Source: JAVBQJ01 sp045532655
GTDB taxonomy: Bacteria > Verrucomicrobiota > Lentisphaeria > Victivallales > Victivallaceae
Direction of reading: 5' to 3'
Length of the DNA stretch: 29,969 bases
Assembly (NCBI GenBank): GCA_045532655.1
Contig: JAZSGI010000222.1
Coordinates: 1-29,969, forward strand
Shown: one piece after another, positions 1 to 7,308 of the stretch
Position numbering within the stretch: the first letter of the stretch is position 1
How the letters are laid out: each line of letters starts with the position of its first letter
Made by a program: the position numbers and the translations under genes
Notes under the pieces: model-generated
Seen by the model: the letters and a program-made list of their open reading frames with translations, nothing else
Told to the model about the DNA's origin: nothing
Database searches by the model: none

Positions 1-2
1 CA

Positions 3-50
3 AAAAATGGCAAAGATGCCATTCGCAAAGAGCTGCAAAAGGTAGTTTGA
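3..50 (+). CDS. C-terminal tail of an unidentified gene (partial)
   Basis: One frame is open from the window edge to a TGA and ends in the residues KNGKDAIRKELQKVV, a charged, helix-like tail typical of a real C-terminus. Two other frames also reach stops soon, so the choice rests on composition alone. Only about 15 residues are visible, so neither family nor function can be named. Two hairpins follow immediately. Confidence 0.3.
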   Translation, partial: KNGKDAIRKELQKVV

Positions 51-107
51 GGTTGCTACCTGTAAGGTAACAGCCGCTTGTCCCGCCGTAGCTTTATGCG
101 AAGGCGG
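51..107. repeat. Pair of hairpins between the partial gene and mraZ
   Basis: The first hairpin pairs 51-60 (GGTTGCTACC) with 66-75 (GGTAACAGCC) around a 5-base loop, with one mismatch and one G-U pair. The second pairs 83-92 (CCGCCGTAGC) with 98-107 (GCGAAGGCGG) around TTTAT. No T-tract follows either arm, so they are not classic intrinsic terminators. The second has the form of the dispersed GC-rich palindromes found in many bacterial genomes; that reading is a guess from one copy. Confidence 0.4.
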
Positions 108-238
108 AAAGACGCTCCCTTTGTCAGATCGAAGCGAGGGCGCTTTGACAAATTTGAGGAGTTTTGAATTTGCCTCCTCTAAATATACAGCAAAAACGGC
201 AGTATGCAAAAAAAATCGCATTTTTTTTACATTTTTAC

Positions 239-266
239 TTGACTTTGGAAAAATTTGGAATAAATT
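239..266 (+). promoter_or_regulatory. Predicted sigma70 promoter of mraZ
   Basis: A TTGACT -35 element (239-244) is followed after 16 bases by TAAATT (261-266). The phased TTGGAA repeats begin on the -35 element and run through the spacer and past the -10, the expected position for a repressor site. The leader to the mraZ start would be about 40 bases. Confidence 0.5.
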
Positions 267-301
267 GGAATACAACAGAATTTTTTTGGAACAAAATGGA
301 G
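245..301 (+). promoter_or_regulatory. Candidate MraZ operator: 10-bp phased TTGGAA repeats
   Basis: TTGGAA occurs at 245-250, 255-260 and 265-270, exactly 10 bp apart. A degenerate unit (ACAGAA, 275-280) follows, then TTGGAA at 286-291 and ATGGAG at 296-301, again 10 bp apart but shifted by one base. Known MraZ operators are three or four direct repeats with a TGGG core at 10-bp spacing upstream of mraZ, so position and period fit autoregulation with a TGGAA core. The last unit also supplies the ribosome binding site of mraZ. Confidence 0.6.
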
Positions 302-312
302 AAAAGAAACCG

Positions 313-789
313 ATGCCAGCATTTTGCGGTCAGGATCTGTGCCAGCTCGATGCCAACGGCAGGGTGAAATTAAGTCCGCGCCTGCTGGCTGATTTCGCCG
401 GAGTTTGTTCCGGAGAGGTGGTACTGCACTGCTTGCCGGAGGGCGCCATCGGGATCTACCCGCCGGAAGTATTTGCCAAAATGAAGGCAAACTCCACGGA
501 TCCATCCAATGCCGGAGAAAGTCTGTTACGGCGCCGTATGCTCCGGCGGTTCGGGGCATTCAGCGAAGATGCAAAGATTTCGCCGCAGGGCAGAATCACC
601 GTGCCGCCCGCATTCCGGGAACACGGCGGCCTGCAGCCCGGGGCGGAAATATATATAATCGGTGTGGAAATAGGAGCAGAAATATGGTCACGGGATGCCT
701 GGCTGGCGGAACGTGAATTGTTGAAGGAACATTGGGCAGCACGCGGTGAAGCAGAAATGGCTGGCGACATCGCCAATTTGAGAGGATAA
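313..789 (+). CDS. mraZ: MraZ family transcriptional regulator
   Basis: MraZ is a DNA-binding regulator of the division and cell wall cluster that forms ring-shaped oligomers. The 158-residue protein has the two expected SpoVT/AbrB-like domains: one at about residues 5-50 with the LDANGRVKLSPRLL motif and one at about 84-135 with SPQGRITVPPAFREH and EIWSRDAW, which match the family's D-x-x-GR and EIW signatures. The ATG at 313 is chosen because GGAG lies at 298-301 and the frame upstream of it is AT-rich and not protein-like. Length is slightly above the usual 140-150 because of a C-terminal extension. Its stop is 5 bases from the next start. In most bacteria rsmH follows mraZ; here it does not, so this may be an orphan copy or a relocated gene. 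The repeats upstream suggest autoregulation. Confidence 0.88.
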   Translation: MPAFCGQDLCQLDANGRVKLSPRLLADFAGVCSGEVVLHCLPEGAIGIYPPEVFAKMKANSTDPSNAGESLLRRRMLRRFGAFSEDAKISPQGRITVPPAFREHGGLQPGAEIYIIGVEIGAEIWSRDAWLAERELLKEHWAARGEAEMAGDIANLRG

Positions 790-794
790 AAAAA

Positions 795-1019
795 ATGAAA
801 AATATTTTTGCAACAGAAAAATTATTGATTCTTTTCGTCTGGTGTGCCTCTCTTCTGCTGCTTGGCAGCATCGATGAGGCAAGCATCAAACACAAACCCG
901 CAGAAGGTGCAGCAGAAGCGGTCTCTCTTGCTGCAGAGATGGACAGCAGCTGGAGCGAACTGGCCAGGCAGGATGCAGAAATGTTTTTTGAAGCGGCAGC
1001 ATCCTGCAATATGGAATAA
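795..1019 (+). CDS. Small single-pass membrane protein, unknown
   Basis: This 74-residue protein has a short positively charged N-terminus, one hydrophobic segment at about residues 9-25 (LLILFVWCASLLLLG) and an acidic, alanine- and glutamate-rich tail that could form a helix. It starts 5 bases after the mraZ stop and its ribosome binding site (AGAGGA, 781-786) lies in the end of mraZ, so the two are probably translationally coupled. Size, topology and position after mraZ recall FtsL, but FtsL normally follows rsmH and no sequence match can be claimed. It is not otherwise recognised. Confidence 0.55.
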   Translation: MKNIFATEKLLILFVWCASLLLLGSIDEASIKHKPAEGAAEAVSLAAEMDSSWSELARQDAEMFFEAAASCNME

Positions 1020-1147
1020 CCACCCCTTGCACCAGCTAAAAAGTTTTGCATGACTTTTTGCCTGCCTTTGTTTGCAATACCACACCCGACAACTACATTA
1101 GTACTGTTCCCGGATATCAATTCACCCAGCAACAGGAATAATGTTTT

Positions 1148-2956
1148 ATGAAAACAGATACATTTACGGACGGCATCAGGATTTGTGATTTCAGCCAAGT
1201 CGCTCCGCAAACAGCAACAACAAGGGAGTTTGCCCACGGCAAATGGCAACTCATTGATTACAATACCACCGGCGGAGCCGGTACCATGCTCACAGCAAGA
1301 TACGGTCTGGAACTGCCGGAACTGAAACTGCAGCTGAACCTCAAAGGTTGGTATAAACTTTCCGTATGTCTATCCTGCGACAGTTGGACTGCCCGTCCCG
1401 GGATATCCCTGATGCTCTCCGGCGATAAAGGTGCATCTTTTATGACAAAACCCGGTCCTCAGCCGGGGGAATATACCTGGCGCCCTGACGAAAAAGCCTG
1501 TGAATTTTTCTGGGAATGTGCAGATATGACCGGACAGGAGCTTATTATAAAGCGTTTGCACGACGGCATCAAATCCACTTTGTCACTGTTGTGGATACGG
1601 GCAGTACCGATGACAGAAGAGGAGGTAACGGAGTATAAACAGGAACTGGCACGGCGTGACACAAAACGACTGCATGTACATACCGATCTGGATTGGATGG
1701 GACTTGTTGACAATGCTGCCGCTGACGATATTTTTGCGCCGTTTATCCATGACCTGGTCAAATCCGATGCAGAAATAGTTTCTGTGGAGTTTTACCCGCT
1801 TCTTTCTGATCATTCATGGCTTGAAAAGTACAGCAATACAGAGGAGCAAAACTATCTCGACCCCCGCCTCTACCGGCACCGTGAATATGTATCAAACAGC
1901 AGCAGGATACTTACAAAGCTCAACTTGCTCAGTCATGAAGCCGGATTGAAAATGTATGCGGCATTGCGGATAGCCCTGTCCAACTGTCCGCCTCCTGAAG
2001 ATATATCTACTTTACGCAGTACGCTTTTTACAAATGAACATAAAGAATATTTCTGTGTTGACCGTGACGGCGAAGTTATCACCACAGTTTCGCTGGCTTA
2101 TCCGGAAGTGCGGGAGTACCTCGCCGGAGAGTTTGTCAAGGTTCTTGATTACGGCTTCGACGGCATCTCGGTTTTCACCCATCGTGGCGTACTTACACTT
2201 TTTGAAGAACCTGTTATCAGGCGATTCGCAGAATACTATCCCGGCATCGATCCCAGGCTGCTGCCGATGCGGGATGAACGTCTGCAGCAGGTTCACTGCA
2301 GTTTTATCACTGAATTTTTTCAATTGCTGCGCCGCCGACTGGATGAATACAGCGCAACGCATAATTGTCCCCGCAAAGCAATAAATGTATTCAGCGGATT
2401 TTCCTGTGCTGCAGATAAGTGCCTTGGTATTGATGTGGAAAGCCTGGCGGCAGACAGTCTCATCGACAGTTTTATACCATCCAATATGATCACATGGGAG
2501 GAAGATTCCCTTTTCCTTGATCCTGATCATCCGGAAATGATTTCCCTTGCCAAATATAAAGAAGTCAAATACAGAGCGATCAATGCCCCTGTCAGCAGAT
2601 TTTTCGGCGACGATCTGGAACGTGTGCTGGAAAATCTGCCGCATCATCTGGAAATCTGCCGCAACAGCGGGGTTAAATGTTATATAGAAATGCCCTGGGA
2701 ATGTACAAGAACAACAGAGTTTCTTTATGATTACGCCGCAAAACTTTTTGCCGCCGGAGCAGAAAATATCTCCCTGTGGGACAGTTTCCATACAAGAGTC
2801 ATGAACAGAGATGAATGGAATCTTGTTTCCCGGATGGGGCACAGAGAAACATTTGCAGATGTCCCCTCAAAACGCAAAGATTATGTAACTTTGCACCGTG
2901 TCCTTTCACTGAACAATATCAGTACTGCCTCTTATAATCCCAAATGGCGCGGCTGA
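1148..2956 (+). CDS. Glycoside hydrolase-like TIM-barrel protein
   Basis: A 602-residue protein without signal peptide. Residues 1 to about 150 look like a beta-sandwich, carbohydrate-binding type domain (KGWYKLSVCLS, SLLWIRAVPM). After a charged linker, about residues 165-575 read like a (beta/alpha)8 barrel of the uncharacterised glycosylhydrolase-like proteins common in Lentisphaerota and Planctomycetota, with strand-like segments such as VSVEFYPLL, GLKMYAALRI, FDGISVFTHRG, KAINVFSGF, VKCYIEMPWE and ENISLWDSF. Candidate acidic residues are E in IEMPWE and D in LWDS, but no family catalytic signature is secure. A weak AGGA lies 10 bases before the ATG. It stands alone between the mraZ pair and a convergent AraC gene. 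Its function is probably glycan-related by neighbourhood; the exact family is not recognised. Confidence 0.6.
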   Translation: MKTDTFTDGIRICDFSQVAPQTATTREFAHGKWQLIDYNTTGGAGTMLTARYGLELPELKLQLNLKGWYKLSVCLSCDSWTARPGISLMLSGDKGASFMTKPGPQPGEYTWRPDEKACEFFWECADMTGQELIIKRLHDGIKSTLSLLWIRAVPMTEEEVTEYKQELARRDTKRLHVHTDLDWMGLVDNAAADDIFAPFIHDLVKSDAEIVSVEFYPLLSDHSWLEKYSNTEEQNYLDPRLYRHREYVSNSSRILTKLNLLSHEAGLKMYAALRIALSNCPPPEDISTLRSTLFTNEHKEYFCVDRDGEVITTVSLAYPEVREYLAGEFVKVLDYGFDGISVFTHRGVLTLFEEPVIRRFAEYYPGIDPRLLPMRDERLQQVHCSFITEFFQLLRRRLDEYSATHNCPRKAINVFSGFSCAADKCLGIDVESLAADSLIDSFIPSNMITWEEDSLFLDPDHPEMISLAKYKEVKYRAINAPVSRFFGDDLERVLENLPHHLEICRNSGVKCYIEMPWECTRTTEFLYDYAAKLFAAGAENISLWDSFHTRVMNRDEWNLVSRMGHRETFADVPSKRKDYVTLHRVLSLNNISTASYNPKWRG

Positions 2957-2972
2957 TCTCTTTGTAATGGAG

Positions 2973-3806
2973 TCACAAAACTGATTTGCGCCGGAAATCA
3001 CCTTTCAATTTACCGCACCATTTCCCCGGTGATACACCGAGATGCTTTTTGAAAATACGGGAAAATTGATACATGTCATCATATCCCACCAAAGAAGCGA
3101 CCTCATTCACCGGGTAACTGTGTTGCCGCAGATAATAACAGGCTCTGTCAAGCCGGGCATGCAGGCGGCATTGCCCCGGTGATATACCGAACCATTGGAC
3201 AAAGGCGGCACAAAAGGATGGGACCGACATACCGGCACGGTGGGCAAGCTGTTCGATATTATCGTGATTTTCCGGTTTCTGCAGCAAATATTCCCTGACT
3301 GCCATAAGATTCTCCGGAACCTGTTTTTCTCCGGATACCGCCCCTGCCCTGCCCAGTTCCATAAAAAGCATCTTCCAGCACAACTGCAGCATCTCCGGTG
3401 AATTATGTCCGGAGATCTCTTCGTATATACGTATAAGATTACGTTCCAGTATATCCGGATCATGCAAAATGCAGCAGCAGTCCTCTTTCATGCCGCAGTG
3501 TTTGATAAATCCGGGGCAGATATCTCCGTGAAAATGAAGCCAGCTGTGACACCATTTCTTTTTGGCACTGCCATAAAAATGTCCCTGCCCCTTCCCCCAC
3601 AATGCCAATGTACGGGCCCCGTGTTCCGCCACAGAACCGTTGAACCCTATCTGTACCGGATCATAAAAAAACATCAACAGCCAATCTCCTGTTCCCTCCG
3701 GACGGTCCACAAATACCGGAGGCATATTTTCCCTGATCCCGACCCCGGAGATAACCAGTTCCCCCGGATCGTATGCGCTCGCAAAGTTCCAATAGAGATA
3801 TTTCAT
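2973..3806 (-). CDS. AraC family transcriptional regulator
   Basis: A 277-residue regulator. About residues 1-160 form a sugar-sensor, cupin-like domain (HSWLHFHGDICPGF is the core strand-rich part) and about residues 170-263 the double helix-turn-helix of AraC/XylS proteins: NIEQLAHRAGMSVPSFCAAF as the first and VNEVASLVGYDDMYQFSRIF followed by KKHLGVSPGKW as the second. It is divergent from the GH172 gene, sharing a 114-bp intergenic region, the usual layout of a local activator. The ATG at 3806 has no clear Shine-Dalgarno; a stop codon lies in frame close upstream, so no longer start is possible. The likely ligand is a sugar released by the neighbouring hydrolases (inference). Confidence 0.87.
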   Translation of the reverse strand: MKYLYWNFASAYDPGELVISGVGIRENMPPVFVDRPEGTGDWLLMFFYDPVQIGFNGSVAEHGARTLALWGKGQGHFYGSAKKKWCHSWLHFHGDICPGFIKHCGMKEDCCCILHDPDILERNLIRIYEEISGHNSPEMLQLCWKMLFMELGRAGAVSGEKQVPENLMAVREYLLQKPENHDNIEQLAHRAGMSVPSFCAAFVQWFGISPGQCRLHARLDRACYYLRQHSYPVNEVASLVGYDDMYQFSRIFKKHLGVSPGKWCGKLKGDFRRKSVL

Positions 3807-3838
3807 AAAAAATACTATCTTTTACATAAAAAAACACA

Positions 3839-3880
3839 TTTGTTTTGCCTGAAATTGCAGTATAATATACCATGTTACTG
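3839..3880 (+). promoter_or_regulatory. Promoter and possible operator of the GH172 gene
   Basis: A perfect TATAAT lies at 3861-3866 with a poor TTTGTT 16 bases upstream (3839-3844), the weak -35 typical of an activator-dependent promoter. An inverted repeat CAGTA (3859-3863)/TACTG (3876-3880) straddles and follows the -10. The AraC-type regulator next door would be the first candidate to bind here. Confidence 0.4.
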
Positions 3881-3920
3881 TAAAAAAAGCAATCAAAAAC
3901 AACTGGAAAGGAGAATTTTT

Positions 3921-5015
3921 ATGTTTGATTCATTTGATTCCATTTGCCGCAGCAAAAAACGCATCAGCCGTTCCATCAGTGCCGAAAACGTTTACGGTAA
4001 ACCCGGCGCCGGAGGCATGGCAGACATCGATGCCCCGCAGGAAGATGTTCTGAAAATCGGTCAGCAGTGGAGTCCGGAGGAAAGATTTCCCACACATGCA
4101 TCTGCAAAACTTGGCAAAAAACACAAAGTCCGCCCCTGTATTTATCTTGCTCCATCATCCACAACAACCCTGATGGATATTGACGGCCCCGGCTGTATCC
4201 GCCATATCTGGCTGACATTTGATACAGTTTTCGCCAGAGAACTCATTCTGCGGATGTACTGGGATAATGAAGAGGAGCCGAGTGTCGCTGTCCCGCTGGG
4301 AGATTTTTTCTGCAATGCCGCCAAACACGAAAGCAGGATATTAGCTATTCCCATCAATGTCAATCCCAATAACGGTATGAACTGTTATTTCCCCATGCCG
4401 TTCGGAAAACACGCAAGAATCACTGTTGAAAACCTCAATCCGGAAGCTGAAGTCATATTTTTTTATACCTTCAATTACACTCTGGAAGATTTGCCGGAAG
4501 ATGTCCTGTACTTCCACGCCTCCTTCAACCGCTCAAATCCCCTGCCCTTTGATGAAGACTTTGTCATTACAGACAATATTGAAGGCAAAGGACAATTTGT
4601 GGGCTGTTACATGACATGGCAGCAGAATAATGACGGCTGGTGGGGAGAAGGTGAAGTCAAAATGTTCATTGATGACGACACTGAATATCCCACGATCTGC
4701 GGCACCGGAACAGAAGATTATTTCGGCGGGGCATGGGGTTTCTTTGATAACTTCAGTGCACCGTTCCTCGGTTTTCCGGCAGGCAAGGAAAATAAAACCG
4801 GCACCCGCCACAGCCTGTACCGTTTTCATGTGCTTGATCCGGTCTATTTCGATAAAAAATTCAAAGCCACGATACAAGCTCTGGGATGGCATAACAGAAA
4901 TCAGTACTACATGCCATTGCAGGACGATATTTCAGCAACAGCTTACTGGTATCAGACAGAACCGCACAAGCCCTTGAAACCACTGCCGGATTTCTACGGA
5001 CTGGAAATAGTATAA
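3921..5015 (+). CDS. GH172 (DUF2961) family glycoside hydrolase
   Basis: GH172 enzymes act on alpha-fructofuranosides, difructose anhydrides or alpha-D-arabinofuranosides. This 364-residue protein carries the family hallmarks in order: SISAENVYGKPGAGGMA near the N-terminus, PGCIRHIWLTF, GDFFCNA, YFPMPFGK, then the GEGEVKMFIDDD (about residues 243-254) and GTGTEDYFGGAWG (261-273) blocks that hold the two catalytic glutamates in characterised members; E243 or E245 and E265 are the candidates here. The C-terminal YWYQTEPH is also typical. There is no signal peptide, so it is probably cytoplasmic. The start at 3921 has GGAAAGGAG at 3905-3913; an open frame continues upstream to 3405 but runs antisense through araC and is not coding. 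Substrate is not predictable from sequence; an intrinsic terminator follows. Confidence 0.9.
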   Translation: MFDSFDSICRSKKRISRSISAENVYGKPGAGGMADIDAPQEDVLKIGQQWSPEERFPTHASAKLGKKHKVRPCIYLAPSSTTTLMDIDGPGCIRHIWLTFDTVFARELILRMYWDNEEEPSVAVPLGDFFCNAAKHESRILAIPINVNPNNGMNCYFPMPFGKHARITVENLNPEAEVIFFYTFNYTLEDLPEDVLYFHASFNRSNPLPFDEDFVITDNIEGKGQFVGCYMTWQQNNDGWWGEGEVKMFIDDDTEYPTICGTGTEDYFGGAWGFFDNFSAPFLGFPAGKENKTGTRHSLYRFHVLDPVYFDKKFKATIQALGWHNRNQYYMPLQDDISATAYWYQTEPHKPLKPLPDFYGLEIV

Positions 5016-5037
5016 AAGGAGAAACTTTTGCCCCATG

Positions 5038-5069
5038 ACCGCAATGGAAAGATAACATTGCGGTTTTTT
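5038..5069 (+). terminator. Intrinsic terminator after the GH172 gene
   Basis: A perfect 9-bp stem ACCGCAATG (5038-5046)/CATTGCGGT (5056-5064) with a 9-base loop is followed by six T residues (5064-5069). Confidence 0.88.
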
Positions 5070-5091
5070 GCTGTTCTGCAACAAAAATCAC

Positions 5092-5119
5092 TTGCATTAT
5101 GGGAAAATAATGTTATTTT
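5092..5119 (+). promoter_or_regulatory. Predicted promoter of the glycyl radical enzyme gene
   Basis: TTGCAT (5092-5097) and TATTTT (5114-5119) are 16 bases apart. The -10 lies inside a perfect palindrome. The same TTGCAT -35 is seen before the GH39-like gene and the tRNA gene of this window. Confidence 0.4.
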
Positions 5120-5136
5120 ATATATGAAATAACATT
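5109..5136. promoter_or_regulatory. Perfect 10-bp palindrome over the -10: candidate operator
   Basis: AATGTTATTT (5109-5118) and AAATAACATT (5127-5136) are exact inverted repeats separated by 8 bases. No T-tract follows and the site lies upstream of the gene, so a dimeric repressor site is more likely than a terminator. No regulator gene of an obvious matching type is adjacent besides the AraC gene. Confidence 0.5.
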
Positions 5137-5166
5137 CTATATATCTATTTAAAAGGAACAGGAATC

Positions 5167-7209
5167 ATGAGAAGCAAGTATCAGTTGTTTACAGATCATA
5201 AAGAGTGGTTTGCAGCGGGTTTCTACAAAAATGAATCAAGTTCTTATTTGCGCCGCCACGCTGACGCAATTTGCGAATATCTTGCCAATGCTCCTTTTTG
5301 CAAATGGGAATCCGGTGCACTGCTTTACCCGTCCGGTAATGTCAATTACTGGAACCCCTGCAACACATTGCGGGTTTCTTTTGAATATTCCTACAGCATA
5401 ATAATCAATGATCCGGAACCGCCTGCAGAACTCACAGGTACAGAAAAACTTTCGTGGGAAATGGCAATAAAGGAGATGTCGTATGTAAAAAATACTGATA
5501 TCCCGGAAAAATATTGTATCGGCGGTAACGGTTATACACACTCTGTAATCAATTTTGAACGTATTCTGGCAGAGGGTCTGCTGCAATACCGTGAACGCAT
5601 TGCAGAAGCAAGAGCCAAAAATGATTCAGAGTTCCTCGCCGCCATTGCCCAGGTGCTGGAAGCAATAATATCACGCCATGGAAGAGAAATTGAATATCTC
5701 CGTAATTCAGATGCACCGCAGGAGCTTAAAGACGCTCTGGCCCGTGTTCCGCTCTATCCGGCGGCAACTCTTGAAGAAGCCTTTGCCGCCTTCAATTACA
5801 TGTGGTATCTTGACGGCAACGACTCTATGGGCAGGTCGGACAAGGTTCTCGGCAAATACTGCAAAGATGGCGAATACGGCAAAGCGGAAAAATTCTTTGC
5901 CGCCCTGTGGCGTAACTCCGATTCCCGTGGCGGATGGCACACCATCTGGGGCGATGACCCGCAGATGACCTGTGCCGCCATCAGGGGTCAGCGCAAATAC
6001 AGCCGGCCCAACTCCGGCTGTCTGGTATCAGAAGAAACTCCGGATTTCCTCTGGGATGAGATATTTGATGCCTGGGCAGCAGGCAATCCCAGCCCGGCTC
6101 TTTATTCAAGGGCAAACTATACGCCGGAAATAACTGCAAGACTTGAACTCCGTCCGGGCGATGAGAACCATTATTGTTACGGCGGCTGTACAGAACTTAT
6201 GGTGGAGGGACGCTCCAATGTGGGCAGCATCGATTGCGGCATAAATATTCTGGATATATTTACTCAGATCGATATGACTGCCTTCAATGATTTTGAAAGT
6301 TTCTACAGGACTTTTACTGCAGAAACTCTCCGGCAGCTGCATTTGTCAATGGATTCTGCCCGTATCAACCATATCAAAATGTCCCAGTGCCGTCCCCAGC
6401 TGATACGTTCTCTGTTTATCGAGGATTGTATCGACCGCAATCTGGAGTACAATGCAGGCGGGGCAAGGTACAACGCCTTTGTCTGTAACGTGGCTGGACT
6501 TTCCAATACGATCAATTCCCTCTATGCTTTGAAGAAAACATACGATGGCAGTATGCCATTTAACGTACAGGAGCTTAAAGATGCTCTTGCGGCAAACTTT
6601 TCCGGCTGCGAAACAATTCAGAAACAGCTCCTGCAACTGCCGAAATTCGGCAATGACATAACAGAAGTCGATGAGATCGCAAAAGATCTCTCTGCCAGAG
6701 TATTCAGCACAGTAGCCTCTCAACGGGGTGTCCGCGGCAATGGACCTTTCTATGGCGGTATCATTATCTTCCACACCTTTGAATGGCTCGGCAGTTACGT
6801 GATGGCAACACCGGACGGCAGAAATGACGGCGATGCCATCGGCGACTGCGCCGGAGCAGTTCACGGCACCGACCGGAACGGCCCCACTGCCCTGCTGAAA
6901 TCAACTGCCTGCCTTGACCAGTTCAACAGTCTGGGAACTGTGGTAATGAATCTGCGTATAAACAAGCAGAGTCTGCAGGACGCGGTGCAGCGGCAGAACT
7001 TAAAAGCTCTTGTCCTTTCCTATTTTGCCATGGGCGGCTTGCAGATACAGGTAACCGTTGCAGATCAGGAAACTTTGCAGAAGGCGATCAAAGATCCGGA
7101 TAAATATCCCGACCTGATCATCCGTATCGGCGGGTACAGCACCTATTTCAGGAATCTTTCCAACAAAGAGCGTGAACTTATAGCAAAACGCATGGAACAT
7201 TCCTTCTGA
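5167..7209 (+). CDS. Glycyl radical enzyme, eliminase-like (pyruvate formate-lyase superfamily)
   Basis: Glycyl radical enzymes use an oxygen-sensitive backbone glycine radical to start carbon-centred radical chemistry through an active-site cysteine. The 680-residue protein has family motifs in order: GGNGYTHSVINFERILAEGL (from residue 119), a NDSMGRSDKVLGKY stretch at about 218, the cysteine loop GGCTELMVEG with C341 and E343, and the C-terminal RIGGY with G656 as the radical glycine. A Cys-x-Glu loop is that of the dehydratase/lyase group (glycerol, propanediol, choline enzymes), not of pyruvate formate-lyase, which has Cys-Cys. The protein is about 100 residues shorter than most of those. 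The radical SAM activase normally found adjacent is not in this window. AAAGGAACAGG precedes the ATG. Substrate unknown; the neighbours suggest a sugar- or polyol-derived compound. RIGGY replaces the usual RVxGY. Confidence 0.85.
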   Translation: MRSKYQLFTDHKEWFAAGFYKNESSSYLRRHADAICEYLANAPFCKWESGALLYPSGNVNYWNPCNTLRVSFEYSYSIIINDPEPPAELTGTEKLSWEMAIKEMSYVKNTDIPEKYCIGGNGYTHSVINFERILAEGLLQYRERIAEARAKNDSEFLAAIAQVLEAIISRHGREIEYLRNSDAPQELKDALARVPLYPAATLEEAFAAFNYMWYLDGNDSMGRSDKVLGKYCKDGEYGKAEKFFAALWRNSDSRGGWHTIWGDDPQMTCAAIRGQRKYSRPNSGCLVSEETPDFLWDEIFDAWAAGNPSPALYSRANYTPEITARLELRPGDENHYCYGGCTELMVEGRSNVGSIDCGINILDIFTQIDMTAFNDFESFYRTFTAETLRQLHLSMDSARINHIKMSQCRPQLIRSLFIEDCIDRNLEYNAGGARYNAFVCNVAGLSNTINSLYALKKTYDGSMPFNVQELKDALAANFSGCETIQKQLLQLPKFGNDITEVDEIAKDLSARVFSTVASQRGVRGNGPFYGGIIIFHTFEWLGSYVMATPDGRNDGDAIGDCAGAVHGTDRNGPTALLKSTACLDQFNSLGTVVMNLRINKQSLQDAVQRQNLKALVLSYFAMGGLQIQVTVADQETLQKAIKDPDKYPDLIIRIGGYSTYFRNLSNKERELIAKRMEHSF

Positions 7210-7308
7210 AGAGGTAATTTCAAAAGTCATTCAAAAAAGATCAAAGCAGATGCGTTTTCACTATTTTGAGTTTTTTTTGTAATTCCCCCAACAACAGAAA
7301 GAGTTCTT

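Noticed and set aside
2012..2842. 276-codon open frame antisense to the glycosidase-like gene
   Set aside because: It is cysteine- and histidine-rich in the manner of shadow frames, and the plus-strand protein is clearly the real one.
3405..3920. Upstream extension of the GH172 reading frame
   Set aside because: It runs antisense through the AraC gene and across the promoter; the strong ribosome binding site at 3905-3913 fixes the start at 3921.
5028..5131. Short frame from a TTG after AAAGGAG downstream of the GH172 gene
   Set aside because: It would run through the terminator hairpin and into the next promoter, and its product shows no protein-like features.
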